Positions 12,716-24,257 of a DNA stretch of 64,000 bases are shown here, in pieces. The position numbers and the translations under genes were made by a program. Origin of the DNA: Chiridota heheva (lineage: Eukaryota; Echinodermata; Holothuroidea; Apodida; Chiridotidae); the NCBI GenBank assembly GCA_020152595.1, contig JAIGNY010001444.1, positions 322,501 to 386,500 on the forward strand. Direction: 5' to 3'. A model generated the notes under the pieces. It searched no databases and was not told the DNA's origin. It worked only from the letters and a program-made list of their open reading frames with translations. The first letter of the stretch is position 1, and each line of letters starts with the position of its first letter.

Positions 12716-13221
12716 CAATTATTGTATTAATTAAAAGAGTATTAAAACTTTGTGCAAAGTCTGTTAAATATTGACATTTTACAATTATTTTAAATCTCAG
12801 GTGTCAATTTGCATATTTTATGTAAATTTTGTGAAGTATTACAGGGTGATATTGGTATTTTCTTTTGTAAATCCTCTTTTGAATGTCTATCATAATTCTT
12901 TGAAGTGGTGCAACAATTCTGAAATTTCTTTTACATGCCTTTGTCAATAAATTTCTAGCAAGAAAAACTTTTTCCATAATTTTTCAGTGACTAAGATTAA
13001 GGAAAGAAATTTAAAGATTTTGAGCTGTCTACCTAATTTCGCATGAATTAAAAACTGACCAAACTTTGATCAACTTTAACTGTCTATTTCTGACCTCTTC
13101 AAGAACAATCCCCCCTCCAACATAAACTTCTTCTGCAGTAGCAACTTATTCCACTTGATCTAATCCTTACCCACACTCCCCCATTTTCTATCTTACCTTT
13201 CAATTCTATCTTTCCTTTTTT

Positions 13222-14790
13222 AGCTCGACTATTCAAAGAATAGTAGAGCTTTTCTACTACGTCAGCGTCGGCGTCCGGTTAAAGTTTTCATGACTTAGGT
13301 TATGAATGGTGTACATCCATGTGACATGGCATAGGGGTAGAGGATATGGGTACTGATCAAATGAGCATGATTGGAGGATTGTGTGTGCATACATATTAGC
13401 TTATTTGCATAACAATGAAAATATTTGTCAGGTTAAAGTTTTGGTTAAAGTTTTTGGTTAAAGTTTTCATAACTTATAAATGGTGTACATTCATGTGACT
13501 TGGCATAGGGATAGAGAACGTGGGTACTGTTAAAATGAGCATAATTGTGGGGGATTTCGTGTGCATACTAATTAGCTTATTTGCATAACAATGAAAGTTT
13601 TGTCAGGATAACTTAAGTTATGAATGGTGTACATTCATGTGACATGGCATAGGGATACTGTTCAAGTGAGCATGATTAGGGGTTGTGTGTGCATACTAAT
13701 TAGCTTATTTGCATAACAATGGAAATATTTGTATCTATGATATCTCTTAAATTAAAGCGAATGTGGTGGTTTTGTTTGCACAATTGATCATATATATATA
13801 TATGTGAAGAGCATTGTATACACTTAATGCTGGGGTGAAGTGTGCATATTAGTTATGTAATTTGCATAACAATAGACTTTCATACAAAATGTTTAACATT
13901 TATGAGCGCATAGCTTAAGTTATGAATGGTGTACATTCATGTAACTTGGCACAGGGGTAGAGTACATTGGTATACTATTCAAATAAGCATGATTGAGGGG
14001 TTGTGTATGCATACTAATTAGTCTATTTGCATAACATTGAAAATATTTGTGTTTATGATATGTCTTAAATTAAAGCTGTGTTGATTTTGATTAAAGCTGT
14101 GGGTATTTTGTTTACACAAATGATCATACATGTGAAGAACTTTGTCTACACTTAATGGTGAGGTGTAATGTGCATCTTAATTAGGTTATTTGCATAACAA
14201 TAGACTCGTAGAAAATATCTAACCTGAGATGATAACTTGGTACTGTACTTGATATAGTTGTAGGTGGCATGGTTGTGTGTACATACTAATTAGCTTATTT
14301 GCATAACAATGAAAATATTTGTATCTATGATATCTCTTAATATATAGTGGGTGTGGGGATTTTGTTTACACAAATGATCATATATGTGAAGAACATCATC
14401 TACACTCAATGGTGAGGTGTAGTGTGCATATTAATTAGGTTATTTGCATAACAATAGACTTGTATGAAATTAACCTGGGATAATATCATGGTTCAGTAGT
14501 AGAGGGCATTGGTACTGTTCAGTTGAGCATGATTCGGGGATTGTATGTGCATACTAATTAGCTTATTTGCATAGCAATGAAAATATTTCTATCTGTGGTA
14601 GCTCTTGAATTAAAATGGGTGTGGTGATTTTGCTTAAACAAATGATCATACAGTATATGGGAAGAGCTTTGTTCACACTTAATGATGAGGTATAGTGTGC
14701 ATATTGATTAGGTTATTTGCATGAAAATAGACTTTGCTGCAAAATCTTTGACCCGAGATCAAAAATATATGGCAGGCGAGACTTACTAAT
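13222..14790 (+). repeat. Hairpin-headed intronic repeat array
   Basis: Begins with a near-perfect hairpin, AGCTCGACTATTC / GAATAGTAGAGCT (13222-13234 and 13238-13250), followed by GTCGGCGTCCGG. The body is a diverged array. One sub-block runs from ATGAATGGTGTACATTCATG to CTAATTAGCTTATTTGCATA; a second carries TGATCATA, GTGAAGA and TTAGGTTATTTGCATAACAA. Together they recur at roughly 290-310 bp (for example from 13740, 14050, 14330 and 14590). The hairpin-led start is a widespread invertebrate repeat feature in my memory; its class is unclear. No coding capacity. Confidence 0.85.
13403..14579 (-). promoter_or_regulatory. Cluster of SOX-POU composite words
   Basis: ATTTGCATAACAATG, the reverse complement of CATTGTTATGCAAAT, is exact at 13403-13417, 13579-13593, 13707-13721 and 14297-14311. 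One-mismatch versions begin at 13860, 14025, 14188, 14442 and 14565. The word is the known composite binding site of SOX and POU (Oct) factors in vertebrates. It is carried by the repeat unit, so it may be a passenger. Confidence 0.4.
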
Positions 14791-14984
14791 GTCACATTTC
14801 TAGTTTGGTTATGATATTGACATTCCTGAGATGAATAGCAATCAAAATGTTTGTCTTGCCATGATTAAAGAAGCAAATAAAAGTTTCCTCCCTTCTAAAG
14901 AATTTTGAATTAGGGTTTGGGAAAATATAAACAATAAGTGGAATGTGGGATAGAAGATTAGCTGATGATAAAGTAACTGAAGGA

Positions 14985-15330
14985 ATTAGGATGAGGGTGG
15001 GATTTCATGTGGGACAGGGTGAAATTGTATGTAGTGCAGGGTGGGGTGGGATGTTGGTCAGGATGCATTGGCATGTTAGACAGGGTGGGTTGGCATGTGG
15101 AACAGGTTGGGTCGACATGTGGGACAGAGTGGAATGGCATGTGGTGGGGTGTCATCGGGATTTCAGTTAATTGTGATGGCATGTGGTGGGTGTCATCGGG
15201 ATTTCAGTTGTGATGGCATGTGGTGGTGGAATGACATACAGTATCTGGTTTTCAGGTACGATTGCATGGAATATAGGCGTGTGATGACATTTGGGACAGG
15301 TTGGGATGGAATGTGGGACAGTCTGAAATA
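14985..15330. repeat. Degenerate GT-rich minisatellite
   Basis: Loose 20-24-bp units of the form GGCATGTGGGACAGGTTGGG, with an internal doublet of TGTCATCGGGATTTCAGTT near 15149 and 15189. Confidence 0.85.
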
Positions 15331-16171
15331 TGCATTATTAGCCGTGAGGGGATTTGTATCGTTTCCAATGTCTAGTTTGTCATACATTAGACAATATTGT
15401 TTTGCATGATTTTGCTTTAATGTTATTTTACATTTTTCATGTTGCTTGACTTTGCTTGCCACACATATTTTCTTAAATTGGAAGTTGTATTACAATCCAG
15501 GATGTAGTTATGGGAATGTGTAGCAGTTGAGGGAGGGTACAGGTTGGAAAGGGGGTTTAATGATAATCTGTCATTGACATTGGCAAATTAGGGCCTCTCC
15601 TTTCTTTATTGTTCAATTGATCAAACTAAAAGAGATGTTATAGTTGTAAAGACTTCGCTTTTACATGTTTTCCGAGTTACTGCATGGGTGAGGTAGCCTT
15701 GAGCTTTTTTTCTTTTTTTTTGTCGTGAAATATCTGGGAAAACTCATAAAAGATATTTTGAAGCTTGTAGTAAAATGTTGTGAAAATTAACAAAGCAAAT
15801 GAAAATGTAAGTACATCTTTCAAAGCTCAAGTAATTTGAAATCATCTGCCCCTGCTACTCTTATTTCTATATATACTGTACTTCCCTTTACAAACCCATT
15901 CTCTATACTAGCTTTGAAAAGTCGAGCATACTGTCCTTCCAACAGTTCTTGTTTACCTTTATTTGCACTTTTATTTTATCTCTTCTTTTTTTCCCTCTCT
16001 CTCCCAACAATCTCTGTCCTAAATCTTAAACCTTAAATTTTTAACACCCTCTTGGCACATTTGACTTTGACTGTCGCAGTGCCGTTAAACATCAACAAAC
16101 CAAATCAAACCAACCAAAAACTGTTCAGATTGTTTACTTTCAACTAATATAGAAATTGCTATGTTATTAAC
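15331..16171. other. Intron sequence without recognised content
   Basis: Nothing recognised. Confidence 0.5.
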
Positions 16172-16280
16172 CTGTATGGCGTCCCTTCCAGGGAGAGTCA
16201 TGTACTCACATCTGTTTGCACCATTGAAACTAAGGATAAACACCGGCTCAATGAGCCTCATGGCTCGAATGGATTCAACT
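16172..16280 (+). mobile_element. 5'-truncated SINE
   Basis: Matches the second half of the SINE at 10568: TGGCGTCCCTTCCAGGGAGA, then ACTCACATCTG, CACCATTGAAACT, CACCGGCTCAATGAGCC and TGGCTCGAATG. The tRNA-like head is missing, as expected of incomplete reverse transcription. Confidence 0.75.
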
Positions 16281-17154
16281 TTAGCTATATATCCATAGAC
16301 CTTTAAATAGGTAATTAACTTGTATATGAAAATCCTTATGGCATTAGCATTCTTGTACTACTAAGAGTTGTGACAGTATCTACAAACAATTGCTGACAAA
16401 TTACAGAGAATTTGCAGAATATATAGGTAAATGGATGACTCAGTTGTGTCACGCAAATAAGAGCTGAAAGTTGAAATGAGAATTTTCAACTGATGTTGAT
16501 GTGATGTCTGAATGATTTAACAAATGGCCTTTGATGTTTCGTATGCCTAGAGAAAATATGAGTCTTTGAGAGAAATTCACAAATAACAAAGCTGTGAATG
16601 GCAATATTGCATTTTAGTTTCTATGTAAGAGATGTTTTCCCCCTCACGACCCATCTTTATCTTTTCTCTTTATGTCTCTTTAACCATACAGTTATTTATA
16701 AGCCTATATCCTAGCAGCATTGATATTCAGTGATTACTCCTCCTAGTGATATACTTTTTCATGCAAATTATCTCCTTATTCACCTATTTTATTCCTTACA
16801 TGTATATGGATCATAATGATACCTCTTACAATGTACTTACTCACTATTCGAAGAAATATACTTGTGGTTGACCCATCCTTCACTGACCAGCCAATTCCTC
16901 ACTTTCTCCATTTGTTAATGTTTTTCACTTGGTTTTATAATACAGTAATGTTCACTTGTTTTTATAATTCTGTTAAGTAAAGTTGCATCTGCTTGTGATT
17001 TGAAGATTTTGAGTTAAAACATGATTTAAAGTGTTGAATTTAATTTGTGTTTGCTGTTTTTGTTATTAAGTGAAATATTCCATGTAGCTCCCCACCCTAG
17101 CCTCCATCCTGACAATGTGGAGTTAGAGGGGCTACACCTACACAGCATTAGAAC
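16281..17154. other. Intron sequence without recognised content
   Basis: Nothing recognised. Confidence 0.5.
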
Positions 17155-17404
17155 ATGATATCATGGGATAATATCATGGGATGATACCATGGGATGGTAC
17201 CACGGGATGGTACCACGGGATGGTACCACGGGATGGTACAACGGGATGGTACCACGGGATGGTACCACGGGATGGTACCACGGGATGGTACCACGGGATG
17301 GTACCACGGGATGGTACCAAGGGATGGTACCACGGGATGGTACCACGGGATGATACCACGGGATGATACCACGGGATGATAACATGGGATGATATCACGG
17401 GATG
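17155..17404. repeat. 13-bp minisatellite
   Basis: About 19 units of GGGATGGTACCAC. The centre is nearly uniform and contains the palindrome GGTACC in each unit; the edges drift to ATGATATCATGGG-like units. Because 13 is not a multiple of 3 and the unit lacks stops, several frames stay open; they are not genes. Confidence 0.97.
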
Positions 17405-17590
17405 ACATTTTGCAGCAAAGTCTGTTTTTATGTGAATAACCTAATTAACATGCACACTATACCTCATCATTAGGTGTGAACAATGCTCTTCCCATATACT
17501 GTATGATCATTTGTTGAGGCAAAATTACCACACCCACTTTAATTCAAGAGCTACCACAGATAGAAATATGAGTATTTCTGTAACATGAGA
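17405..17590 (-). repeat. Inverted copy of the intronic array's last unit
   Basis: The reverse complement matches 14585-14760: shared words include CTATACCTCATCATTA, CCCATATACTGTATGATCAT, CACACCCACTTTAATTCAAG and GAGCTACCACAGATAG. It ends about 50 bp before the splice acceptor. Confidence 0.9.
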
Positions 17591-17637
17591 AGATTATATA
17601 TCTTTGTTGAATGTGAATTACATCTTTTTGTTTTCAG

Positions 17638-17856
17638 TTTGCAATTCAGAAATTTGACAAAGCTGGACTAAAGCATGTTGAAATGCAGGAGAGGAGCTTT
17701 TCATTAGAAAATCTCAGCAGTGACTCGCATCTCTCTGGTCATGAAGATTTGGAGTATATGAGAGAAACAAAGCTGGATTCGGATGAAGATACTCTGTTTA
17801 ACGAGGAAAACTTTGATGAATGTGAAAAGGAGGAGAATTCCGCTGAGGAAGTTTAG
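17638..17856 (+). CDS. Last coding exon of the unidentified host gene
   Basis: Follows TTTTTGTTTTCAG and opens in phase 0, as the donor at 12566 requires. It encodes 72 codons starting FAIQKFDKAGLKHVEM and ends in a strongly acidic tail (runs of E and D with SDEDTLFNEENFDECEKEE) before a TAG stop at 17854-17856. The region SFSLENLSSDSHLSGHEDL is serine-rich and could be a phosphorylation-prone, disordered tail. A second AG at 17648-17649, 12 nt inside, could serve as an alternative acceptor and would drop four codons in frame. The product of both exons is a C-terminal segment of at least 128 residues; I do not recognise the family and assign no function. Confidence 0.85.
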   Translation, partial: FAIQKFDKAGLKHVEMQERSFSLENLSSDSHLSGHEDLEYMRETKLDSDEDTLFNEENFDECEKEENSAEEV

Positions 17857-18343
17857 AAGAGACAGTTGAATTGTCTTAGGTTGGTGGCGATTCTATGAAG
17901 TGATGAAGAACGGTAAATGGTCCGATGGCAGAATGACATGGATTTAAATGTTCATCCCACTTCACAGAATATATTTCGTTATCCAGACTGTTAAATTGTC
18001 TTTGTGTTGTGACAAGTTTCTGGATTGTTCAGAGATGTCTGTGGTTGAATACCAGGATGGAGAGCAGGGAAGGGTAGATGGCCAACAGCAGAATAGCACA
18101 GATGAAATTGTGAATCCCAGAGTGTATCTTTGTGTCCAGATTGATCTTTGTTTCCAGAATGATATGTGATAGTAGGACAAAATCTGGTTGAATTGAAATT
18201 AAAATTAAAATTATAACATTTGCACCATTAAAAATTGCACGAGCCAAGAGCTCTATTCTGCAGGAAACCTTGTGGAAAAGTTTTCTTGAAAGGTTCCTGT
18301 AGAGACATATTTTCTTATATCATAAGAAAGAATGGAGGTATGA
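17857..18343 (+). other. Probable 3' untranslated region
   Basis: Follows the stop codon. ATTAAA-type hexamers at about 18200-18230 (AAATTAAAATTAAAATTATA, then CCATTAAAAATTG) are plausible polyadenylation signals, so the transcript may end near 18240, just before the TIR element at 18344. The exact end cannot be seen. Confidence 0.45.
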
Positions 18344-18856
18344 AAGGATTAGCTCTGTGATCAAGCAAGTCCATCTGATATACATGACAGATGGTGAAAA
18401 ACGCATCGCAAAATCTTCTTCTGTTGATGTGACATTCAAGTTGAGAATTCTGATACGTGTAGAAATGATTGAAATCCTGACTGGTTTGGGCAGCACATCC
18501 TTACATTCCACAAAATCCTTTGTATATATATTATTACATTTCCTAAGAGTTTGTGATGTACAACCACTGGGTATGCAACCCTAAACAAAAATCCTTTAAG
18601 ATTTATAACCAGACGAAGTGTTGAATATTTTTTTCTGGACATTAGTCAAAAAAAAATATACTGAATTTTGAATACATTAACAGTGTTAAGAAAGGGATAG
18701 TCTAACATCGCTCATCTACAGTAAACTTTCGATACCCTCCATTTTCTTGCAAATTTGTTACAACTTTAATATTCAGTATCTGCTGATCATATCAAGATAT
18801 TGAAGTTGTTTCCTGACAGTTGTGCTTGGCATGTGTTCCCCACTCAACTAATCCTT
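18344..18856. mobile_element. Diverged TIR element, copy of the 46966-47546 family
   Basis: Left end AAGGATTAGCTCTGTGATCA, right end CAACTAATCCTT (inverted). The inner text GTGTAGAAATGATTG and CCTGACTGG corresponds to GTGTAGACATGACTGG in the other copy. No transposase. It lies about 490 bp past the host stop codon. Confidence 0.65.
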
Positions 18857-19423
18857 TAATTATGACATCACTTTATCAGTCGATCTGATCATGCCACTCT
18901 GAAGCTATGTCATAAATGCATTGCCCCAATGAAACTCAAGTCTTTCAAAGGATTGCTTATTGGTTTGTATGTAAAGCGCAGCAATTGCGAATGCTTGTAT
19001 GATTGATTCCAAATCTTGTTGTGTCAAAATCAAAAACTGTCAGAGGTTAGCAATTAGGACACTGAGTTCCTAGAAGTGTGCCATAAGGATCCTCCAGTGC
19101 ATTTGCTGTAAGGTTATTGCCCAGGGCATGCTCTCAGTTAATAATCTTTCATTGTAGCATTAGACTTCACAGAGAAGTGTTAAGTTCATTGAACTTTACA
19201 TATATTTTAATTTACTTCCTTTGCACACAAAATTGATGCAATATCATTGATGCCGTACTTGAAATTAATCAGCGTTTTAGGGTAGAAATAGCTTAAGCTC
19301 CAAACTGCGGATGGCTCTCAGGCATCCATATACAACAGTTTCCTTTTTATCAGAAATGAAACAGTTTGCTGGTTGATAGATTGTATTATTAGCTTGGATG
19401 ACTGTCTTTACATCAATAAGTTC
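18857..19423. other. Non-coding stretch
   Basis: Nothing recognised. Confidence 0.5.
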
Positions 19424-19479
19424 ATTTTTGGTTGTGATGCGATAGCATATAGGCCATGGGCCAGATGCACTCCACGTGC

Positions 19480-19800
19480 ACCCCTCCCTTCTTCTTACAA
19501 CCCCTCCATAACTCTCTGAACCAATATTCTTTTAAAGCCTTAGGTTCCACTAAACACGTATTTATTTGGTAACAGTAAAAATATTGGTCTGCACTATTCA
19601 AAATTTCATAAAAAGACAAAATGGCTGCCAAGTTTAGAAAAATACAAATAAATATTCAGTAAATTTAAATTAGGTACTATGAAATAATTCTGCTTTAATT
19701 TCATGCATATTTATACATATTTCATATCTGGCACTTTTTTGGAATATTTTTGTTATCCAAGATGGCATAAAAACAAAATGGCTGACAAAAGGGTTATATT
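19480..19800 (+). repeat. ATGGC-rich dispersed repeat, copy 1
   Basis: Matches 52430-52720: ATTCTGCTT, CATATCTGGCACTTTTTT, then ATCCAAGATGGC and AAACAAAATGGCTGACAAAA. Unclassified. Confidence 0.7.
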
Positions 19801-20428
19801 TCAATGGTAATTCTGTAGCGGTTTGATACTTCCCTCAGTTGTATTGTCTCAGGTTGTGTGCAGCTATTGTTATACATTCCCTTTGTGTGATCATCTACAG
19901 GACCCGCAGGGACACAGTAGGTTACTGGGCGATACCACGTCATCTAAACTGGTGGACTATAAGGTCAGTCCCCACATCAGTGACCCTGACGTGATTCTTT
20001 AAATGATGTCATGAATATTAATTAGAAGGCGGCCTAATTGTAAAATTATGTTAACATGCTTGTAAACACGATATCTGAAGAACCATTCAGTGAATTTATG
20101 TCATACTTGGTATATGGATGTGTTGTGGTCTGTAGATGTAGGTAATTAGTAGGTGGGGCTAATTAGAAATTATGTTAACAAGCTTGTAAACACGATATCT
20201 CAAGATCATTGAGGTGAATTTCTGCCATACTTGGTATATGAATGTGGTTGTGGTCTGATGTACTGTAGATGATCCCTATTGGTTTTGGTGCTGATGTCAT
20301 GAACATTAATGAGAAGGCAAGAATAAGTGTAACACTTAAACAAGGAACAAAATATACAAAAACTACACATTCTAGTGTGATAAATAAGTAAACATGTAAG
20401 AACACAACACTTAATGAAATATGATTTA

Positions 20429-20690
20429 AAAAAAAAAATCATCATCATCATCATCCTTCGGCTGTGGAGTAGGCGACCACAAGATTTCTTCATGCACAGC
20501 AATCTTCGGCAAGTGGCAATCTGTTCTGCCTTGATGTCTTTATCATACCTAGCTAACATATGTTGAATGTAGTTAACATAAGAGGTGCGTGGATGTCCCA
20601 GTCTTCTTTTGCCATGAGTTGAAATGTAGACAGCATATCTTCTAGCAAGCTTCTCCTCTGGGAGACGAAGGATGATAAAAGATTAAATGC
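20429..20690 (-). mobile_element. LINE 3'-end fragment with GAT-repeat tail
   Basis: On the minus strand one frame reads RLPEEKLARRYAVYISTHGK, then RRLGHPRTSYVNYIQHMLAR and AEQIATCRRLL. The K/G-R-P/H-R-T-S-Y-V-x-Y-I pattern is typical of the C-terminal end of LINE ORF2 proteins. The coding part closes on five or six ATC units (GAT on the minus strand) and a poly-T run, a simple-sequence tail seen in several LINE clades. A reading-frame slip occurs near the end, where the usual W-x-x-L/F-V-V-A-x-S-x-A-E-G ending is found in another frame. It is heavily 5'-truncated. Confidence 0.75.
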
Positions 20691-20924
20691 TTCCAATTCA
20701 AGTTACAGTAGCATCGGAACCATGCAATATTTCTGCCTCTGGTTCTTTGATTGATTTGTCTCATATAGTAAAAGTAGCTTTTACAAAACTATTGGGTATC
20801 AAAATGATTTTTTTTTTTTATTGTTTGTAGTTTTTATAGATGATCTGCAGCATGAATGTTTCACCGTGCCAAGGCAACACAGAACTATGGTTTTTTGCCC
20901 CATTTAAACTTATATTAAAAGGGT

Positions 20925-21115
20925 GTTCGCCACTGGTCCGAAGGCCCACTGGTCTGAAGGCCCATTGGTCTGAAGGCGCAATTGTCCGAAGGCTCAATAG
21001 TTCAAAATAAAGGCCCAATAGTCCGAAGGTTAAATTTTCTGAAAGAATAGGCCTAATAGTCTAAAGGTACAATAGTCCAAAGGCCATATTTTGAACCTAT
21101 TAGGCCTTCAGTGGG
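20925..21115. repeat. 16-17-bp minisatellite (GTCCGAAGGCCCA type)
   Basis: About nine diverging copies of GGTCCGAAGGCCCACT-like units; order decays left to right. Confidence 0.9.
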
Positions 21116-24100
21116 CTGGCACCGATAAAAGGGTCTTTTTTGTACCAGATGAATGTGGGATAGTTCATGATTGTTTTTCCGATGAGGGTAATTCAATAGG
21201 GGTTCACTGGAGGTGTTGCCCCTTTTTTTCAGGCCAAAGTGAAAATTAGGTGATGTGCACCCTCATCGATTGACTCAAATTTATAGATTCATGGTAGATT
21301 AGTTCCCTATGAAACTTTTTCTGCAGCAGATCTTGTTCAAGTTGGACATGCATAGTCAACACCTGTATCTCTTCTCTACCATCCCTGATATTTTCACCTT
21401 CTGAGCATAATTCTGTCTCATGAAATGGTTCCTGTAGAAAATATTTTCTATTAGCTTTTTCTCTAGGGTTTTCATTTTGGGATGGGGGAGTAATACTTAA
21501 TTAATTCTGTGCTACCATAAATCGTACTGTCATACAATTAAGAACAACACCCATTAAAAAGAGGTACCAGGATGTAAAGGAATACTTAAGCTATCAACCA
21601 TGTCCATTTTATATGAGCAAGATTAGTGAGAGAAGCAGAATGAAGACAACATCTTCAGTTTATATTTATATTTCATTTTGTGTTAAGTAGTGTAGTACAA
21701 GAACAGTTACATATATGATGGGTATAGCAGGAGGGATCCACCAAATGAGAAGGAATTTATGTGAACATTCAATTTTATCGGAAATTTTTCTGCATTTGCA
21801 TTTTGTCAGATTGTAGTGAGTCCTTTAGAATGTATTTAAATTCATTCTGATTCCTTGACTCATCAGACCTGGTATTGTCCTTGGTTTCCATAGCTACCGT
21901 GCATGACCCCAATAAACCAGTTTTCCCCAGATGAAGTTTCTCAAGTTGGATAGATTGGCACAAATGTTTTTCAGGGGCACAATGTTGTCAAATGGGGGAT
22001 TAATCTCATTATATCATGCAGAGTAAGATTTGACACAAGATGTGCTTTGAGAAAGGTTAGGAATATATCATATGTTAGAGAAAGATAAAACATCGTAGAC
22101 ACTATGGTTTAGGCTCACATCTGACATTTTATGAAATCCAGATTAAGATGTTATTGCCTTGTGCGTGGCAGGCATATTTTCTTCTTTTATTTCTCTGAAA
22201 AAATATTTCTATCCTCTATCAACACTTTCTGTGCTAACTGAAGTCATAACAGAACCCAGTTAATACTGGAAATATTTGCTGTATTGATTTCTTGTCAAGG
22301 GAAAGGTCTATTTTAAGTGTTTAACAAGATTTTCAGTTTTTACATCATGATCAGTTTCAAATGTTCATGCTCTATTTATAGACTGCTGATTCTGGATGCA
22401 GTGGAGCAGTTTCCATTAAAGTGTCTGAAACACTCAAAAGGAACATTTTGAGTTATTTTTCTTCAAATACCTTTGTAATAATAAAACTATAATAATGACA
22501 CTTACAAAGTGCCAAAATCTAGAAAGAATTATCTGCTCAAGGCGCAAATATATGAAAATAGATGAATGAAACAACAAAGGTGTACATTAAGTGTGCAAGC
22601 TCTTTCCTTTCAGTATGCTATTATAGGGGCATTAATAATATGACCAACGTGCATCAGATAGGAGACTCGTGATGTGCAACCGTCGATTTTGGCCAAATCA
22701 AAAGGGAAAATAAGGAAATTCCGCACACTAAACGGAAAGCGGAGGTACACGTAATTTGATTCAATCAAACTAAACAAAGTTACTCGTCAAAACATATTCT
22801 GAAGAAATGAGAGGTTGTTGCATATGATCGAGGTTGATTTTTGATCTTATTCTGAAGAAAGATCCCAATTTTGGGTGAAATTGTTGTATTGTAGCAATGA
22901 AAAAACCCAGTTACTCAGCCAGTGGGCATGGGCAGTGGTTAAAATGAATTTGTCTACTATACACATGTAGCATTCTAACAGAATGGGTTCCTGCAGAGAC
23001 CCACCTATTGGCCCTTGGTGGTGTCTAGGGCAGAGTCCTTGTTGCGGCCATGTATAGCCTAGCCTGAATGAATTTCTGATGATTTTGGAATTGGACATTT
23101 TTATTCTCAAAAGTAAGAAGACCCTTTTTTTTAATGAACAATTATTAAAAGTGCTATTAAAAGTGCATGTTGAGACCTGGAACTTTAATGAGCTGTAAAA
23201 AGTAAATCGAATTTGGTGGTTTTTTTGTGCAATTGTTTTTAAAAGATTCAAAACCATCATTAATGTGGCATCAATGTACAGTCCTTAAACATCTTATCCC
23301 ACTGTTGGAAATATCGTACGGAGAGAAAAACAAGATGGCTGAAACTCTGCAGTCCTTAACAGATGCTTACAGGTTACAAAGCATAAACACGAGACTGAAT
23401 GAACATAAGTAATAGTGATTTGTTGTAGTTGTTTTCTTTGATACATTTGTTATCTGAAGAACACATGGCCATCTTCAAACCGAGGCCTCATAATGTGTCA
23501 ACAATTTGGTAGCAGCTGCCGAATAGCAACTCCATTGGTTTCAATTAATTAAACCAACACTTGTTCAAACTTTACCAGGCCTATGCAATGATGTCACAGG
23601 TTCTGTTTTTTTTTTTTTTTTTAATTTTTTTATTCCTAATTTTCAATTTAGAAATTTATACATGAAACAATTTCGCAGGTAAATACAAAATGATGGAGGA
23701 GACTATTGTAGTAAATATGTAGAGCCTCACTGGTTGCATTTTGCCATCTCAGATGGGTAGGATTACATAATACTCTATATTTTTGCATCATATTTAATCA
23801 ATATTTCAATCTATATATCAATATTTTTTGTTTTATATAACAATAATGATATAGATACATTTCCATTTTAGTTAAAAGTTTTAAGGGGAAACCACTCAAA
23901 AAACTTTGCATATTTTATAAGAACCTCTCAGGACAAAAGACACAATTCATCGAATAGTGCATTGCTTAGTACAAATGAGACTATATAAAGAGAGCATACT
24001 TCAATTACAGAATTTAAAAAAAATGTGATTTGATTTTTTTTCTTTCTTGATACAAGAAGATGTCAAAATAATTGATCATTTCAATGTGAATCGAACTTGA

Positions 24101-24255
24101 GCAGACAAGAAGTTTAATTCCCTGTGAAATTTTCAAGATATAACTAGTAATGATGATTATTGTATTGAAAGTTGATTAAATGGTCTGAATAGACCTCCCC
24201 ATGGAAACCAAAATCTGAAATAGTCTAAACAGAAACCACATTCAAATTCATATCG
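21116..24255. other. Non-coding stretch
   Basis: A poly-T run at about 23608-23626 followed by A/T-rich text could be an eroded retroposon tail. No gene is supported. Confidence 0.5.
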
Positions 24256-24257
24256 AT

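Larger units (their letters stand above)
12567..17637 (+). other. 5.07-kb intron between the two exons
   Basis: Starts GTGAGTAG and ends TTTTTGTTTTCAG, both close to the metazoan consensus. About half of its length is repeat: an array at 13222-14790, a minisatellite at 14985-15320, a partial SINE at 16172-16280, a 13-bp minisatellite at 17155-17404 and an inverted array unit ending only about 50 bp from the acceptor. Confidence 0.85.
19424..20722. repeat. Hairpin-capped repeat, copy 1 (degenerate, with insertions)
   Basis: Starts TTTTTGGTTGTGATGCGATAGCAT and ends GCATCGGAACCA (20711-20722), the same ends as the copies at 30594 and 41681. Internal units occur at 20020-20300 (GTAAACACGATATCTCAAGA, TTGGTATATG, GTGGTCTGTAGATGT). 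Other repeats sit inside it: the ATGGC-rich repeat at 19480-19800 and a LINE tail at 20429-20690. Confidence 0.65.

Noticed and set aside
23337-23373. Possible first exon: ATGGCTGAAACTC ... TTACAG followed by GT
   Set aside because: Good start context and a GT follow, but no partner exon, promoter or homology; ACAAGATGGCTG also resembles the ATGGC-rich dispersed repeat.
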